Shown in pieces: positions 18,559 to 27,537 of a DNA stretch of 35,986 bases (within the stretch, counting starts at the first letter, position 1; each line of letters opens with the position of its first letter). The stretch is from Myxococcales bacterium (GTDB lineage: Bacteria > Myxococcota_A > Polyangia > Polyangiales > Polyangiaceae): NCBI GenBank assembly GCA_025355005.1, contig JANXLV010000252.1, positions 1-35,986 of the forward strand. The letters run 5' to 3'. The notes beneath the pieces were generated by a model. It ran no database searches. It had not been told where the DNA came from and worked only from the letters and a program-made list of their open reading frames with translations. Position numbers and translations under genes: made by a program.

Positions 18559-19374
18559 GTGAGGACAACGACGCTAGAGCGCCAATGGATCGCAGCCAGC
18601 CTGGCGCTGTTCCTCGCGTGCACCCGCGCGCCTCCGTCTTCGTCCACGACACAGGGAGCAGCGTCCAGCGTGGGCTCGACATCCACGCCGACGAGCACGC
18701 CCGACCGTACGAATGATGAGTGGGCGGCGAGCGATGCACGGAAGCCCGCGCTCTTACCCGACATGGATGCGAACACGCGCGCGTTCGTTGCCGAGCGCGT
18801 CGTGAAGGTCACACCGGAGGACGCGCCGTTCCTCAAGGACGGACACATGTTCGTCATCGTCCGGACCGGGAGGATGGGTGAGCCCACGGTGAACCACCCG
18901 AGCTTCTTCCACTTGCTCCAGCTAAAAGGCAAAGGTGCGCGCGGCCTCCACGGCGACGAGGACTGGGAATGGCTGCGCGCGGGCTCGCAGCTGTCGCTCG
19001 ACACGGAGTCGAATCGCGTCGCGTATGTATCCCGTTACATCGACATGCTGTGCTCGGCCCGCACACGCTACGCGTGGCCCGTGAAGACAGTGGACGACCT
19101 CCAGCTGCTCACGTCCGCCGACGCGGATGCCATGCCACGCGCTGGAACCGAGGCGGAGGCCGTGAAAGCGCGCGCACTCCACGAGAAGTATCAGGGCGTG
19201 ATCAAGCCGCTCACGCTCGCAGGCGGCGCTGGTCCGTGGCGCGGCGCGCTCTTCGCCAACGGTCGCCACCACCTGATCGTGCGCGTGGACGTCGTGCTCA
19301 CCGCGGACGGGAAGATCACGCTCACCGACACGGTGCTCGAGAAGGACGCCCCCATCCCCGGTGTGTTTCCGTGA
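18559..19374 (+). CDS. Hypothetical lipoprotein
   Basis: This is a 271-residue exported protein. Residues 1-21 are a signal peptide with lipobox LFLAC (Cys21), followed by a Ser/Thr-rich spacer (residues 25-50). The core has no motif I know: VVKVTPEDAPFLKDGHMFVIV, a segment with HGDEDWEWLRAG, a Tyr-rich patch (YVSRYIDMLCSARTRYAW) and a C-terminal beta-hairpin-like end (HHLIVRVDVVLTADGKITLTD). The start is GTG at 18559; a weak purine-rich GAGGAA lies about 20 bases upstream. The next gene begins 16 bases after its stop, so the two may be cotranscribed. Confidence 0.72.
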   Translation: MRTTTLERQWIAASLALFLACTRAPPSSSTTQGAASSVGSTSTPTSTPDRTNDEWAASDARKPALLPDMDANTRAFVAERVVKVTPEDAPFLKDGHMFVIVRTGRMGEPTVNHPSFFHLLQLKGKGARGLHGDEDWEWLRAGSQLSLDTESNRVAYVSRYIDMLCSARTRYAWPVKTVDDLQLLTSADADAMPRAGTEAEAVKARALHEKYQGVIKPLTLAGGAGPWRGALFANGRHHLIVRVDVVLTADGKITLTDTVLEKDAPIPGVFP

Positions 19375-19390
19375 ACATGAAAAGAGACGC

Positions 19391-20416
19391 ATGAGCCCGC
19401 GGGACCCGGCGGTGACAGCCACGATAATCGCGGGCGACGCGGATGCGGCGGCGTGGCTGACCTTGGCCGATGAATGTGTAGGATGCATTGATTCGCGCGC
19501 CGCTAGCGATCTGCGCGAGAGCGTGCGCGCGTCTGGTCCTTCGTCACCTGGGGCACTGGATGCGCTCTGCCGCATCATCCTGGGGCTGGAGTGCGACGCA
19601 CACGACAAGGAGGCCGCGTCCGCGCGGCGCGCGTTCGACACGTGGCTCGGTGACGCGGAGCGAGAGCTGGGCGCAGGCGTCGGCGCGCATGCACGCGCGC
19701 TGGCGGAGCTCCTACGCGAGCACAATCTTCACAAGGATGCCGTGGCGGTCCTCACGCGCGCCACGCGCGCCACGCAGCATGCGGACCTTGAATCGTGGAG
19801 GACCAGGTGCGCTCTCGGCGAGGCGCTGTGCGCGGCCGGCGAAGGCGAGCAGGCCATGGCCGTGCTTCGAGTGTTGCGCGCAGAGTCCGAGGGCGCGGCG
19901 CATGCGCTCTTCGTGTCCCGTTCGTTCGCGCGCGTGGCCCTGCGGCTCGGCAAGTATGACGACGCGATAGCGCTCTATCGCGAGCTGTCGCGCGACGAAG
20001 GCACGCCGGAGGCTCGTCGCGAGGCGCTGCTGCAGGTGGCGATCGCGTCGCGCTCTTCTGGTGACGAGCCGACTGCGCGTGCGGACCTGTCTACATTGCT
20101 CGAGGCGCTGCAGCGCGACGGCGTGCTGGCGACAGCGTTCGGTGCGCGCGTGACCGACGAGCTCCTTGCGCTCTTCCTGGTGGCCGAGGACCTTGACGCG
20201 ATCGCCGTACAGGAGCGACTGGTCGCGGCGGTGACGGCGGCGTGTGGTTCGAGTCACGCGGCCACATTGCAGGAGCGCGCGAACCTGTCGGTCGTGCTGC
20301 GGGCCGTTGGCCATGAACGCGAGGCCGAGGCGCTCGCCGCGGAGCTCACGAATCTTCAGCCGGAGGGCTTGTCGTTCGAGCGGTCGCGTCCGCACCTCTC
20401 GCCGCTCGTCGCCTGA
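19391..20416 (+). CDS. TPR-like repeat protein
   Basis: This is a 341-residue predicted soluble helical protein. Repeats of about 34-42 residues with Ala-rich helix pairs are visible from residue 95 on, such as ALAELLREHNLHKDAVAVL, ALGEALCAAGEGEQAMAVL, RVALRLGKYDDAIALYRELS and QVAIASRSSGDEPTARADL, ending with NLSVVLRAVGHEREAEALA. This suits tetratricopeptide scaffolds for protein contacts. The ATG at 19391 follows AAAAGAGA; the frame extends 30 bases upstream into the preceding gene's end without a better start. Its last 71 bases overlap, tail-to-tail, the 3' end of the TVP38 gene on the other strand. Confidence 0.75.
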   Translation: MSPRDPAVTATIIAGDADAAAWLTLADECVGCIDSRAASDLRESVRASGPSSPGALDALCRIILGLECDAHDKEAASARRAFDTWLGDAERELGAGVGAHARALAELLREHNLHKDAVAVLTRATRATQHADLESWRTRCALGEALCAAGEGEQAMAVLRVLRAESEGAAHALFVSRSFARVALRLGKYDDAIALYRELSRDEGTPEARREALLQVAIASRSSGDEPTARADLSTLLEALQRDGVLATAFGARVTDELLALFLVAEDLDAIAVQERLVAAVTAACGSSHAATLQERANLSVVLRAVGHEREAEALAAELTNLQPEGLSFERSRPHLSPLVA

Positions 20417-21092
20417 AGAGGAACACGCCGACCGCGCCGACGACGATGGCGACGGCTGTCAAAACCCACGCCTCCCGCGGCGCGTGCTTCAGCAGCTCGA
20501 ACAGCTTCTGTCCGAAGAAGCTCATGAGAAAGAGCGGCAGCAAGTAGCCCAGGAACGAGCCCGAGAAGTGCGTGCGGAAGGGCACCTTCGAGACGCCGAA
20601 GAATGCATGGAGCAGCGGTGCGCTCCAGAAGACACTTCGCAAGAGGAACACCGTCGCGAGCGCGCGCCTCTCGAGCGCGTCGTCGTACTTGCGAAAGCGC
20701 GCGGGGATCTTCCGCGACAGGAAATCGCGGGCGACGAACCGCGCGAACGAGAAGCCCACCACGCTGGCCGCCATCGAGCCTGCCATGGAGAGGACGAACG
20801 CGATCTGCCACGGCCACACCAGCGCCGCCGCGAACACGAAGACCGTTCCTGGGATCCCGAACGGCTGGAACGTGGCAAACACGCCGATGAACGCGACGTA
20901 GCCCCATGGCCCCAGCTCCAGCAGCGTCCGCGTCAGCTGCTCCGGCTCCGACAGCTGCGCGAGCAGGCCCAAGCGCTGCGCGGCTACGAGCACGATGACG
21001 ACGACGAGGACGACGGCCGCCCTGGGATGCCACGGTTTCAATTTCAACGGACGCTCATGCCTTGCCGAGAACAGTGTAACACCCACGCGCAT
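20346..21092 (-). CDS. TVP38/TMEM64 (DedA-like) membrane protein
   Basis: This is a 248-residue inner-membrane protein of the SNARE-associated/VTT superfamily. After a cytosolic N-terminus there is a helix at residues 24-42 (AAVVLVVVIVLVAAQRLG), then the conserved core: GYVAFIGVFATFQPFGIPG, an Ala-rich pair (FVFAAALVWPWQIAFVLS and GSMAASVVGFSFARFVARDFL), and later LRSVFWSAPLLHAFFG and GYLLPLFLMSFFG. A last helix precedes an Arg-rich cytosolic tail. Relatives act in lipid scrambling or undecaprenyl-phosphate handling; the exact role here is unknown. Its 3' end overlaps the TPR gene by 71 bases in convergent orientation. Confidence 0.85.
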   Translation of the reverse strand: MRVGVTLFSARHERPLKLKPWHPRAAVVLVVVIVLVAAQRLGLLAQLSEPEQLTRTLLELGPWGYVAFIGVFATFQPFGIPGTVFVFAAALVWPWQIAFVLSMAGSMAASVVGFSFARFVARDFLSRKIPARFRKYDDALERRALATVFLLRSVFWSAPLLHAFFGVSKVPFRTHFSGSFLGYLLPLFLMSFFGQKLFELLKHAPREAWVLTAVAIVVGAVGVFLFRRRAARGADATARTTSPPAEDS

Positions 21093-21109
21093 CGTGACAT
21101 CCTGGGCGG

Positions 21110-22453
21110 GTGAGGATTTCGATCTCGTGTGGCGCCTTCGCGATGATCACCGCCGCATTCGCGTGCAATCGCCAGTCGGTCGCGCCGAACGCCGCTGTCG
21201 CCGATGCCTCTGCCGATGCGGCGATGGCATCCGTCCCGCCTTCTGACGCTGCCACCGCGACCACCGCGTCGTCGGGTGATGCGGGCCATGGGCCCATCGG
21301 CAAGGCCGGCGGAATCTTCCGCGGCGAGGGCGCGCAGATCATCGTGCCGGAGGACGCGCTCATCACGGACGTCACGTTCAAGATCACACGCGTGACGGGA
21401 GACGCGCTCGCTGACTGGCCCCACGGAACGCAAACGGGCTTCGTGTTCGAGCCCGCGAACCTGCGCTTCCGCATTCCGATCACCATCAAGCTGCCGCACC
21501 CCGAAGGCGAGGGTGAGGTGGTCTGTCAGAATCGCCCGGGAGACCGCCTCACGTTCCAGTTCGAACCGATGCCGGACCACCGCTTCCCGTTGCACGTGGC
21601 CGAGCTGCCGCAGCGATGCGCGGTCTACGCGACCGAGCACGTACGCGCGCTCCGTGCGCAGCGTGACCGCGAGGCCGGCCAGGTGAAGCGCACGAACGAC
21701 TCGTTTCACTGGGAAATCAAGGGTCGGATCTGCGATCCGCACGAGCTCGTGCGACCCAACGCAGGCAAGGATCTTCGCGAGCCGCCGGGCGTCGGTGGTT
21801 GTCCCGCGGGCATGGCGCCCATCCCGAACAGGAAGGGCGTCTGCGTCGACCGCTGGGAGGCGCACGTGGTCGAGCTGATGGAGGACGACACGGAGCACAC
21901 GTGGAGCCCGTACTTCAACCCAGGCACTCTGCGCGTGAAAGCGATGAGCGCGCCGGGCGCGATCCCGCAGGCGTACATCTCGCAGGTGCAAGCGGGCGCG
22001 GCGTGCGCAGCGGCTCACAAGCGGCTGTGCAAGGACGACGAATGGGTGCTCGCGTGTCGTGGCACCAAGAACACGCAGTTCCCGTACGGCAACGACGAGA
22101 AACGTGGAACCTGCAACGACCATCGTGACAAGCATCCCGCCGTCGAATACCTGGAGCGCCAGGATCTCTCCGTGTTCACGAAGCTCGAACATCCGTGCAT
22201 CAACCAGGTGCCCGACTCACTCCTTCCCGCGGGCGACAAGAAGGCGTGCACGAACGGCGACCAGACCGGCGAGTTCGACATGGTCGGCAACCTCCACGAA
22301 TGGACTGCGGACCCGACCGGCCACTTCCGCGGCGGCTACTACGTGGACACGTGGCTGAACGGCCACGGCTGTGACTACGTCACCACGCGACACGAAGCGC
22401 GATACTGGGACTACTCGACCGGCTTCCGTTGCTGCGCCGATGCAAAGCCCTAG
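21110..22453 (+). CDS. SUMF1/FGE-like lipoprotein with N-terminal beta domain
   Basis: This 447-residue exported protein has a signal peptide with Cys19 (TAAFAC), then an Ala/Asp-rich spacer (residues 25-60). Residues 62-160 resemble a ZU5-like beta module (AGGIFRGEGAQIIVPEDAL and FKITRVTGDAL). Residues 225-447 form a formylglycine-generating-enzyme (SUMF1) type domain: VCVDRWEAHVVEL, AAHKRLCKDDEW, FDMVGNLHEWTAD and the end GFRCC. Such periplasmic SUMF1 domains are common in myxobacteria and are often non-enzymatic. It is not an EgtB, since the DinB iron-binding domain is absent. The start is GTG at 21110, divergent from the TVP38 gene by 17 bases. Confidence 0.82.
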   Translation: MRISISCGAFAMITAAFACNRQSVAPNAAVADASADAAMASVPPSDAATATTASSGDAGHGPIGKAGGIFRGEGAQIIVPEDALITDVTFKITRVTGDALADWPHGTQTGFVFEPANLRFRIPITIKLPHPEGEGEVVCQNRPGDRLTFQFEPMPDHRFPLHVAELPQRCAVYATEHVRALRAQRDREAGQVKRTNDSFHWEIKGRICDPHELVRPNAGKDLREPPGVGGCPAGMAPIPNRKGVCVDRWEAHVVELMEDDTEHTWSPYFNPGTLRVKAMSAPGAIPQAYISQVQAGAACAAAHKRLCKDDEWVLACRGTKNTQFPYGNDEKRGTCNDHRDKHPAVEYLERQDLSVFTKLEHPCINQVPDSLLPAGDKKACTNGDQTGEFDMVGNLHEWTADPTGHFRGGYYVDTWLNGHGCDYVTTRHEARYWDYSTGFRCCADAKP

Positions 22454-22587
22454 TACCGGGGGCGGGGCGGGTTGTGTACGACATGATTGTCAGTCGACGT
22501 GGTGACGAGGATGCTCGGTTCGAGCGAGAAATTCCAGCCTTCGCGCGTGGGCTCCGTGGCGGCATGTGGCGTGCACCTCTGGTTTTC

Positions 22588-23892
22588 ATGAAGAAGGCCC
22601 AGTCGCTCCACCACCTGCTGTCTGTCCTTGTCGCTGCCGCGGCGCCGTTCAGCGCGGCTTGTGGCCACGCTGGTGGGACGCCGTTGCCGGAGTCAGCCAC
22701 GTGTCCTTCGTTCAGCGGTGGAGCCGAATACGCGCCCTTCACTCCTGCGGCCGGAATCGACGGCGTCGCCATTGCGAACGTGAACGAACGCACCGCGACG
22801 ATCAGCCCGATCGGAGCTCCGTGCAAGACCGCGAAGGACATGACCGCGTGCAACACGAAGGTGAAGCAGCGGCTTGCGGACACCGCGACGAGCACGGGGT
22901 GGTCAGTCGGCGGCGGGCAGCTCGGAAGCACGACCTACTTCGGTGTGGTGACCCGCGGCGACGACGTCCAGACCATCGCGACGCTTGCAGATCTGCAGGT
23001 CGCCATTGCGCCCATTCACACCAAGGAGCAGGCCCTGTCGATGGCTTATCTCGCCGGTCACTACCCGTCGTGCGAGAGCGGCAATGTCCGCACGGACGCA
23101 GACGGGTTCACCGTTCGCGCGGTGGATGGTGGTTGCGGAGCGCCGGAGTACGAGCTCACGTACAAGGTCTCGACGGATGGGACCGTGGCGGAGACATCGA
23201 AGACGAAGATCGGCGACGGCGATCCGAACTGCGTGGAGGGCCGTCGGCCGGCGGGGCTCGATGCGGCACCGAGCGCAGGATGGCTGGTCTCTGTCAACGA
23301 GCATCTGCGAGAGGTCGCGTTCATGGAGACCGCTGCAATCTGGGCGTTCGACGAGCTCTGCGCCGATCTGGAGCGCGTCGGCGCACCGCTCTCGCTGCAG
23401 GCACGCGCGGCTCAGGCCAGAGAGGACGAGGTGGCGCATGCATGTATCATGCACGTAGAGCTCCACCGGCGCGGACAGAGCCCGCGGACGGCCGTCGCGC
23501 CGCCCGCCCGCCAGCTCTCGCTGCTGGAGCTTGCCCGGCTCAACGCGACGGAAGGGTGCGTGCGGGAGACGTACGGCGCGCTGCTGGCGAATCACCAGGG
23601 CGCGTACGCCAGCGATCCGGCGCTGCGAAGGGCGTTCACCCGCATCGCGCGCGACGAGGCGGAGCACGCCGAGCTATCGCTGGACCTCGGCACATGGCTC
23701 GACACGCAGCTCTCTTCAGAGGAACGAGCAGAGGTCGCGCGCGCGAAACAAGAAGCGGTGGTCGCGCTCTTCGAGGAGTGCGCGCGTCTCGACGCGTCGA
23801 AGGAGGTACGGGAGGAAGCGGGGATGCCCACGGCCCAAGTCGCGCAGATGATGCTGTCCGGCCTCTGCATCGCGCTCGATCTGGCCGCGTGA
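22588..23892 (+). CDS. Ferritin-like-domain lipoprotein
   Basis: This is a 434-residue protein from ATG 22588 (MKKAQSLHH). A signal peptide ends at a lipobox-like FSAAC (Cys25). Residues 30-225 are a Cys-containing beta-rich region (PIGAPCKTAKDMTACNTK, GNVRTDADGFTVRAVDGGCG). From about residue 230 a four-helix ferritin-like bundle follows: EHLREVAFMETAAIWAFDEL, RAAQAREDEVAHACIMH, ATEGCVRETYGALL and RIARDEAEHAELSLDLGTW. The ExxH-type pairs (EDEVAH and DEAEH) and further Glu residues could bind two irons. Fusion of a periplasmic beta domain to a ferritin-like bundle is unusual. The frame is open upstream to 22429, but that part shows no signal peptide. The intergenic 22454-22587 holds no other gene. 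Confidence 0.78.
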   Translation: MKKAQSLHHLLSVLVAAAAPFSAACGHAGGTPLPESATCPSFSGGAEYAPFTPAAGIDGVAIANVNERTATISPIGAPCKTAKDMTACNTKVKQRLADTATSTGWSVGGGQLGSTTYFGVVTRGDDVQTIATLADLQVAIAPIHTKEQALSMAYLAGHYPSCESGNVRTDADGFTVRAVDGGCGAPEYELTYKVSTDGTVAETSKTKIGDGDPNCVEGRRPAGLDAAPSAGWLVSVNEHLREVAFMETAAIWAFDELCADLERVGAPLSLQARAAQAREDEVAHACIMHVELHRRGQSPRTAVAPPARQLSLLELARLNATEGCVRETYGALLANHQGAYASDPALRRAFTRIARDEAEHAELSLDLGTWLDTQLSSEERAEVARAKQEAVVALFEECARLDASKEVREEAGMPTAQVAQMMLSGLCIALDLAA

Positions 23893-23931
23893 GGAGCGCG
23901 CTCGACGACGCTCATCGGTGGTTGGGCCGGG

Positions 23932-25194
23932 CTACTCGGTCCGGTGGAACAAGAAGTAGTGATGGTGGGTGGGGGCGTCGACCTGATTCGTGAGGGCGCC
24001 GCCATCGGGCCTGTCCTCCGGGTCGTCGCAGCTGGCGACGATCCAGTCGCCGCTCGCGTGTTCTGCGTAGCAAGGGATGCCGCTCGGGGCGACGTCGTAG
24101 CCCTTCGCGATGTGGAGCGGATCCTTGCGCCGAAGATGCGGGAGCGGTCCACAATCGGAGACGGGCTCCTTCTGCTCCCACGGCCTCTTCGGTCTCGGGG
24201 GGCCTGGTCGCGTTCGAAACCCAGCGCCGTCGCGGGTCATGATGAGGCTCGCTGACTCGATCGTGAGCGCGCCCCGCACGAACGTGATCGCGACGCCGCA
24301 GTTGCCGCCGCCGCATTTCGGATCGAGAGGCAGCACCTCGTCCGAGAGCAGCTTCTCCGCGCTCGCGCGCAAGTAGTGGAGCGCGCCCGAGCGGTCGTAC
24401 GCGACGACATGCAACTCTTCGCCGTGCGCTTGGAGCGTGCGGAGCACGAGCTGCGCGTCCTTGTGGACGATCCTGTACTCCGACGCCGTGCCCACGCCGA
24501 GCTCCAGCGGCTCGGGCCACGCGATCGCGATTGCGCCCTTTGGCAGCGTCTGCACGAGCGGACTCATGCCGGGTCGCTGCACGAGCGGCGGCGCCCACTC
24601 CTCGCCCGTCCACGCTCGCACGGCCGCGCCGGACGCACCGAGGCCCGTGACGAGGAAGAGCGAATCGGGCCACTCGCCGGCGTAGCTCCACGAGACGAAG
24701 CTCTCGGCGAATCCGCGGAGCATGTCCGGGAAGCCCGGGTCGAGGTCGTTCGTCACGTACGGCGCGCCGTCGTCGTCGGAGACGAAGTCGATGTGCTCGG
24801 GGACCTCGCCGCCGTCCCGGGGGACGCGGCGGTAGTGGCGCTCGACCTCGTCTGGAATCGAACGGATGAACGTGCGCCTTCCATACGCGGAGACGCTGAA
24901 GCCGCATCCACCGCCCTGGCCGCCGCCGCTCGTGTTGCATCGCGCGCTCCCGACGAGCACCGCGGGCGGGCACGTGCTCTTCCGGGCGCGTTTCGGCGGC
25001 GCAGGGGGCACGACGCGACGAGGCCGCGCAGGCTGCGATGGCGCCACGATCGCGATCTCGCTCGCGTCCGAAGCTGGCTGCGTCGCCTCCGCACGCGCGT
25101 CCGCAGCATCACCTGCGTCGGTGATGGTCGTGCGCGCGCAGCCGAACAGCAGGCATGACAGCAAGACCAAGCGTGGGAGACGCGGCGACGCCAT
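23932..25194 (-). CDS. Hypothetical lipoprotein
   Basis: This is a 420-residue exported protein with a lipobox LLFGC (Cys19), then an Ala/Asp- and Pro/Arg-rich spacer (PARPRRVVPPAPPKRARK, residues 55-75). It contains several Cys pairs (STCPPAVLVGSARCNTSGG, CGGGNC, SDCGPLP, SCDDPED), suggesting disulfides. The body may be a beta-propeller-like fold, given repeated patterns such as DSLFLVTGLGASGAAVRAWTG and LHVVAYDRSGALHYL, but no family is recognised. It ends HHHYFLFHRTE. It lies upstream of and converges on the ferritin-like gene, and the lipoprotein gene at 25229 is on the same strand with a 34-base gap, so the pair may be one transcript. Confidence 0.78.
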   Translation of the reverse strand: MASPRLPRLVLLSCLLFGCARTTITDAGDAADARAEATQPASDASEIAIVAPSQPARPRRVVPPAPPKRARKSTCPPAVLVGSARCNTSGGGQGGGCGFSVSAYGRRTFIRSIPDEVERHYRRVPRDGGEVPEHIDFVSDDDGAPYVTNDLDPGFPDMLRGFAESFVSWSYAGEWPDSLFLVTGLGASGAAVRAWTGEEWAPPLVQRPGMSPLVQTLPKGAIAIAWPEPLELGVGTASEYRIVHKDAQLVLRTLQAHGEELHVVAYDRSGALHYLRASAEKLLSDEVLPLDPKCGGGNCGVAITFVRGALTIESASLIMTRDGAGFRTRPGPPRPKRPWEQKEPVSDCGPLPHLRRKDPLHIAKGYDVAPSGIPCYAEHASGDWIVASCDDPEDRPDGGALTNQVDAPTHHHYFLFHRTE

Positions 25195-25228
25195 CGGGAC
25201 AGCATAGCCGGAAGAGCCGGTCGCGCGG

Positions 25229-26545
25229 TCAGGGCAGAACGATCGGCTCTTGCGCGTGACCGAGGCGGAACACGGCGGGGACCTTCATGCCCTGGCCTGC
25301 GCAATGCGCCTGGACCCAGAGGTCGTTCTTGCGCGCGAACAGATCGGTCGCTTCGCACGTGAGCCCCGCCTCTCCCTCCTTCGCGACGTGAAAGCCGGCC
25401 GTGGTGTGTGCGAGGGAAGGAAGCTTCACAGGCGTGGGCTCTGCGCCGTCGGCCGAGCGCGAGAGCTCGTACTTCTCGTTGTGTTTCACGGTCGCATAGA
25501 TGGCGTTGCCCACGTACGCAGCCGAAGCGACCGCGCCCTTGCCCGCAGGAGCAAAGACGATCTTCTTCGGCTCCTTCGCCTTGTCGGCGATGACGTAGAC
25601 AGTGGTGGCAAGCTTGTCGAGACCGTTGATGGTGCCCGGCTGTCGACTGATGTACGCGATCGCGCCGGTGCCGTGCTCGCGCACGACGATGGCGAAGAGT
25701 GAACGCGGATCCTGCGTTCCGGGATCGTCGATGATGGGCGTCTCCGTGAACGGTCCGCTGCCGTCGCCGCGGAAGACGGAGATGCCGACGGACTTCAGGT
25801 TCTTGGCGCGATATCCGACTAGCGAGAGCGTGTTGCCATCGGAGCTGGCATTCCAGGCCATGACCTCGCCCGGGATATCGAACGTGGTCTCCTTGATCTC
25901 ACCCGTGGGGGAGACGGTCTCGAAGACAGTGCCGGGAGACTTCGGTGCGAAGAGCGCCATGTTGGTGCCTGCGGAGATCTGGCCCGACACGAAGAGCGCG
26001 CCGTCCTTCCAGCGGGTGAAGCCCCAGTTGTTCAGCCAGTTGGCGGAGCCATAGAACTTCGGAAGCTTCGATCCAGCGGACCAGGCCGCCTTTCCATCAC
26101 GCACCCAGATCGTGGGCGCGTCCTCACTCTTCGCATACTCCGGGTTGGTGCGGAGCGCGAAGAGCAGATTGCTCCCATTGCCCGTGTAGTCGTACTCCTC
26201 GCCCTGCTTTTGCTTGAGGCCCTGCGTGAGGTCGGGCGATGTCGCGAGCGGACCATCGCCGTCTGCATACGCATCGAGTCCCATGCCTGACAGCCAGACG
26301 CGATCGCCGATGAGGCGAAGCCACACGATCTTCGAACCCGATCGCTTGCCTGCCGCAACGAGCTCGAACGTGGTGGAGACAGGCGAGTCCTTCCCCGCGC
26401 TCGTGGTCGTCACGCCGCCTTCGGCGGATACACCTGCGGCAGCCGCATCTCCGGCGCCATCGCCGCCCTTGTTGAGCAGCTTGCAGGAGCAGAGGGTCAA
26501 GAGAGCAGATGACAGAAGCAACGCACGGTGAGTGTTCGAACGCAT
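25229..26545 (-). CDS. Hypothetical lipoprotein, possible beta-propeller
   Basis: This is a 438-residue exported protein starting at ATG 26545. A signal peptide ends in LLTLCSC (Cys19 or Cys21), followed by an Ala/Gly-rich linker (residues 28-50). The body has repeated strand patterns about every 45-60 residues (KIVWLRLIGDRVWLSGMGLD, GSNLLFALRTNPEYA, WKDGALFVSGQISAGTNMAL, GNTLSLVGYRAKNLKSVGIS), which suggests a beta-propeller, though no blade motif is classic. The frame is open upstream to 27148, but that part is antisense to the membrane gene at 26648 and shows no signal sequence. Function unknown. Confidence 0.78.
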   Translation of the reverse strand: MRSNTHRALLLSSALLTLCSCKLLNKGGDGAGDAAAAGVSAEGGVTTTSAGKDSPVSTTFELVAAGKRSGSKIVWLRLIGDRVWLSGMGLDAYADGDGPLATSPDLTQGLKQKQGEEYDYTGNGSNLLFALRTNPEYAKSEDAPTIWVRDGKAAWSAGSKLPKFYGSANWLNNWGFTRWKDGALFVSGQISAGTNMALFAPKSPGTVFETVSPTGEIKETTFDIPGEVMAWNASSDGNTLSLVGYRAKNLKSVGISVFRGDGSGPFTETPIIDDPGTQDPRSLFAIVVREHGTGAIAYISRQPGTINGLDKLATTVYVIADKAKEPKKIVFAPAGKGAVASAAYVGNAIYATVKHNEKYELSRSADGAEPTPVKLPSLAHTTAGFHVAKEGEAGLTCEATDLFARKNDLWVQAHCAGQGMKVPAVFRLGHAQEPIVLP

Positions 26546-26647
26546 GGTGTCCCAGGATACACACAACTGCCGAGGCCGCAGGCGCTCGCATTTTTTCCGC
26601 GCGCGGGGCCGCACGTTGAGCGTCGCGAGGGCATAGAATGGACGAGG

Positions 26648-27487
26648 ATGGCGGGCGTGGGAGACAAAGCGAGGGACACATCGCGGCTTCGGAGCGAGCG
26701 GAGCACCTCGCCCCTCGCGATCCCGCCTGCCACCTTCGTCGTGGTGCGGCAGTCGAGCGCGCGGAGCGTGGTCCGGCTGATGCTTCTGGTCTCGCTGTTC
26801 GTTTCGGTGGGGCTGCTCGTCTATGCGATGTGGAGAGGCGCGCCGCTCACGCCCGTATCCATGGCCCTCACGGTCATCGTGTGCATGCTGGTGGCGATCG
26901 CCACGCCGTGGAAGGTGGTCGTCATGCTGGGCACGGACGGACTGCGGCTGCGCGGCGTGCTTCCTGGTGCGGAGTTCATCCCCTACCCGAGGATCTTGCG
27001 CACCGATGTGGATGCAGACGTGGTGTGGCTCGCGCTCGACACGGGGAAGCGGGTCGGCCTTCGCTTCCCGCGTCGCAGCCGGCACCTCGCGCGCGAGCTC
27101 GCGGAGCGCCTCGACGAGGCCGTGGCCACTCAACGTTCGAAAGAGCATCCATTCGCGACGGTGCTTGGTCGTGGTGGACGCACCTTCAAGGACTGGTGGA
27201 GCGCGCTCGTGGGCCGCTCACCCGACACGGCCTACAGGGAGATCGCGATACCGAAGGCCGAGCTGCTCGCAACGATCGAGGATGGTGACGCACCTGCCGA
27301 CGTGCGGCTCGGCGCAGCGGTCGCGGTTCGCCGGCTCGGGCTCGACGACATCGGCCGCGCGCGCGTACGCGTTGCCGCGCAGCTCACGCGCAATCCGGTC
27401 CTCCGGATCGGGCTCGATCGCGCGGCCGCGGACGACGAGGATGCGATCGCCTCCGCGGTCGACGACTTCTGCGAAGCGCACCGCTGA
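26648..27487 (+). CDS. Membrane protein with two TM helices and PH-like domain
   Basis: This is a 279-residue protein. A basic cytosolic N-terminus precedes two hydrophobic helices, about residues 41-61 (VVRLMLLVSLFVSVGLLVYAM) and 68-92 (VSMALTVIVCMLVAIATPW). A bacterial PH-like segment then follows (LGTDGLRLRGVLPGAEFIPY, then a strand with VVWLALDTGKRVGLRF and a helix HLARELAERLDEAV). The C-terminal third is an Ala/Arg-rich helical domain (APADVRLGAAVAVRRLGLDD). The layout of TM pair plus PH-like domain recalls YdbS/YdbT-type proteins, but similarity is loose. The ATG at 26648 follows GACGAGG. It is divergent from the lipoprotein at 26545. Confidence 0.7.
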   Translation: MAGVGDKARDTSRLRSERSTSPLAIPPATFVVVRQSSARSVVRLMLLVSLFVSVGLLVYAMWRGAPLTPVSMALTVIVCMLVAIATPWKVVVMLGTDGLRLRGVLPGAEFIPYPRILRTDVDADVVWLALDTGKRVGLRFPRRSRHLARELAERLDEAVATQRSKEHPFATVLGRGGRTFKDWWSALVGRSPDTAYREIAIPKAELLATIEDGDAPADVRLGAAVAVRRLGLDDIGRARVRVAAQLTRNPVLRIGLDRAAADDEDAIASAVDDFCEAHR

Positions 27488-27537
27488 GCGCCGTGTCTAC
27501 GCCAACGACACCGCGGCTCGGCTATTCTGACCTGCCC

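Noticed and set aside
21110..22453. A second EgtB
   Set aside because: Only the SUMF1-like half is shared. The HxxxH iron site of the DinB domain is missing and a signal peptide is present.
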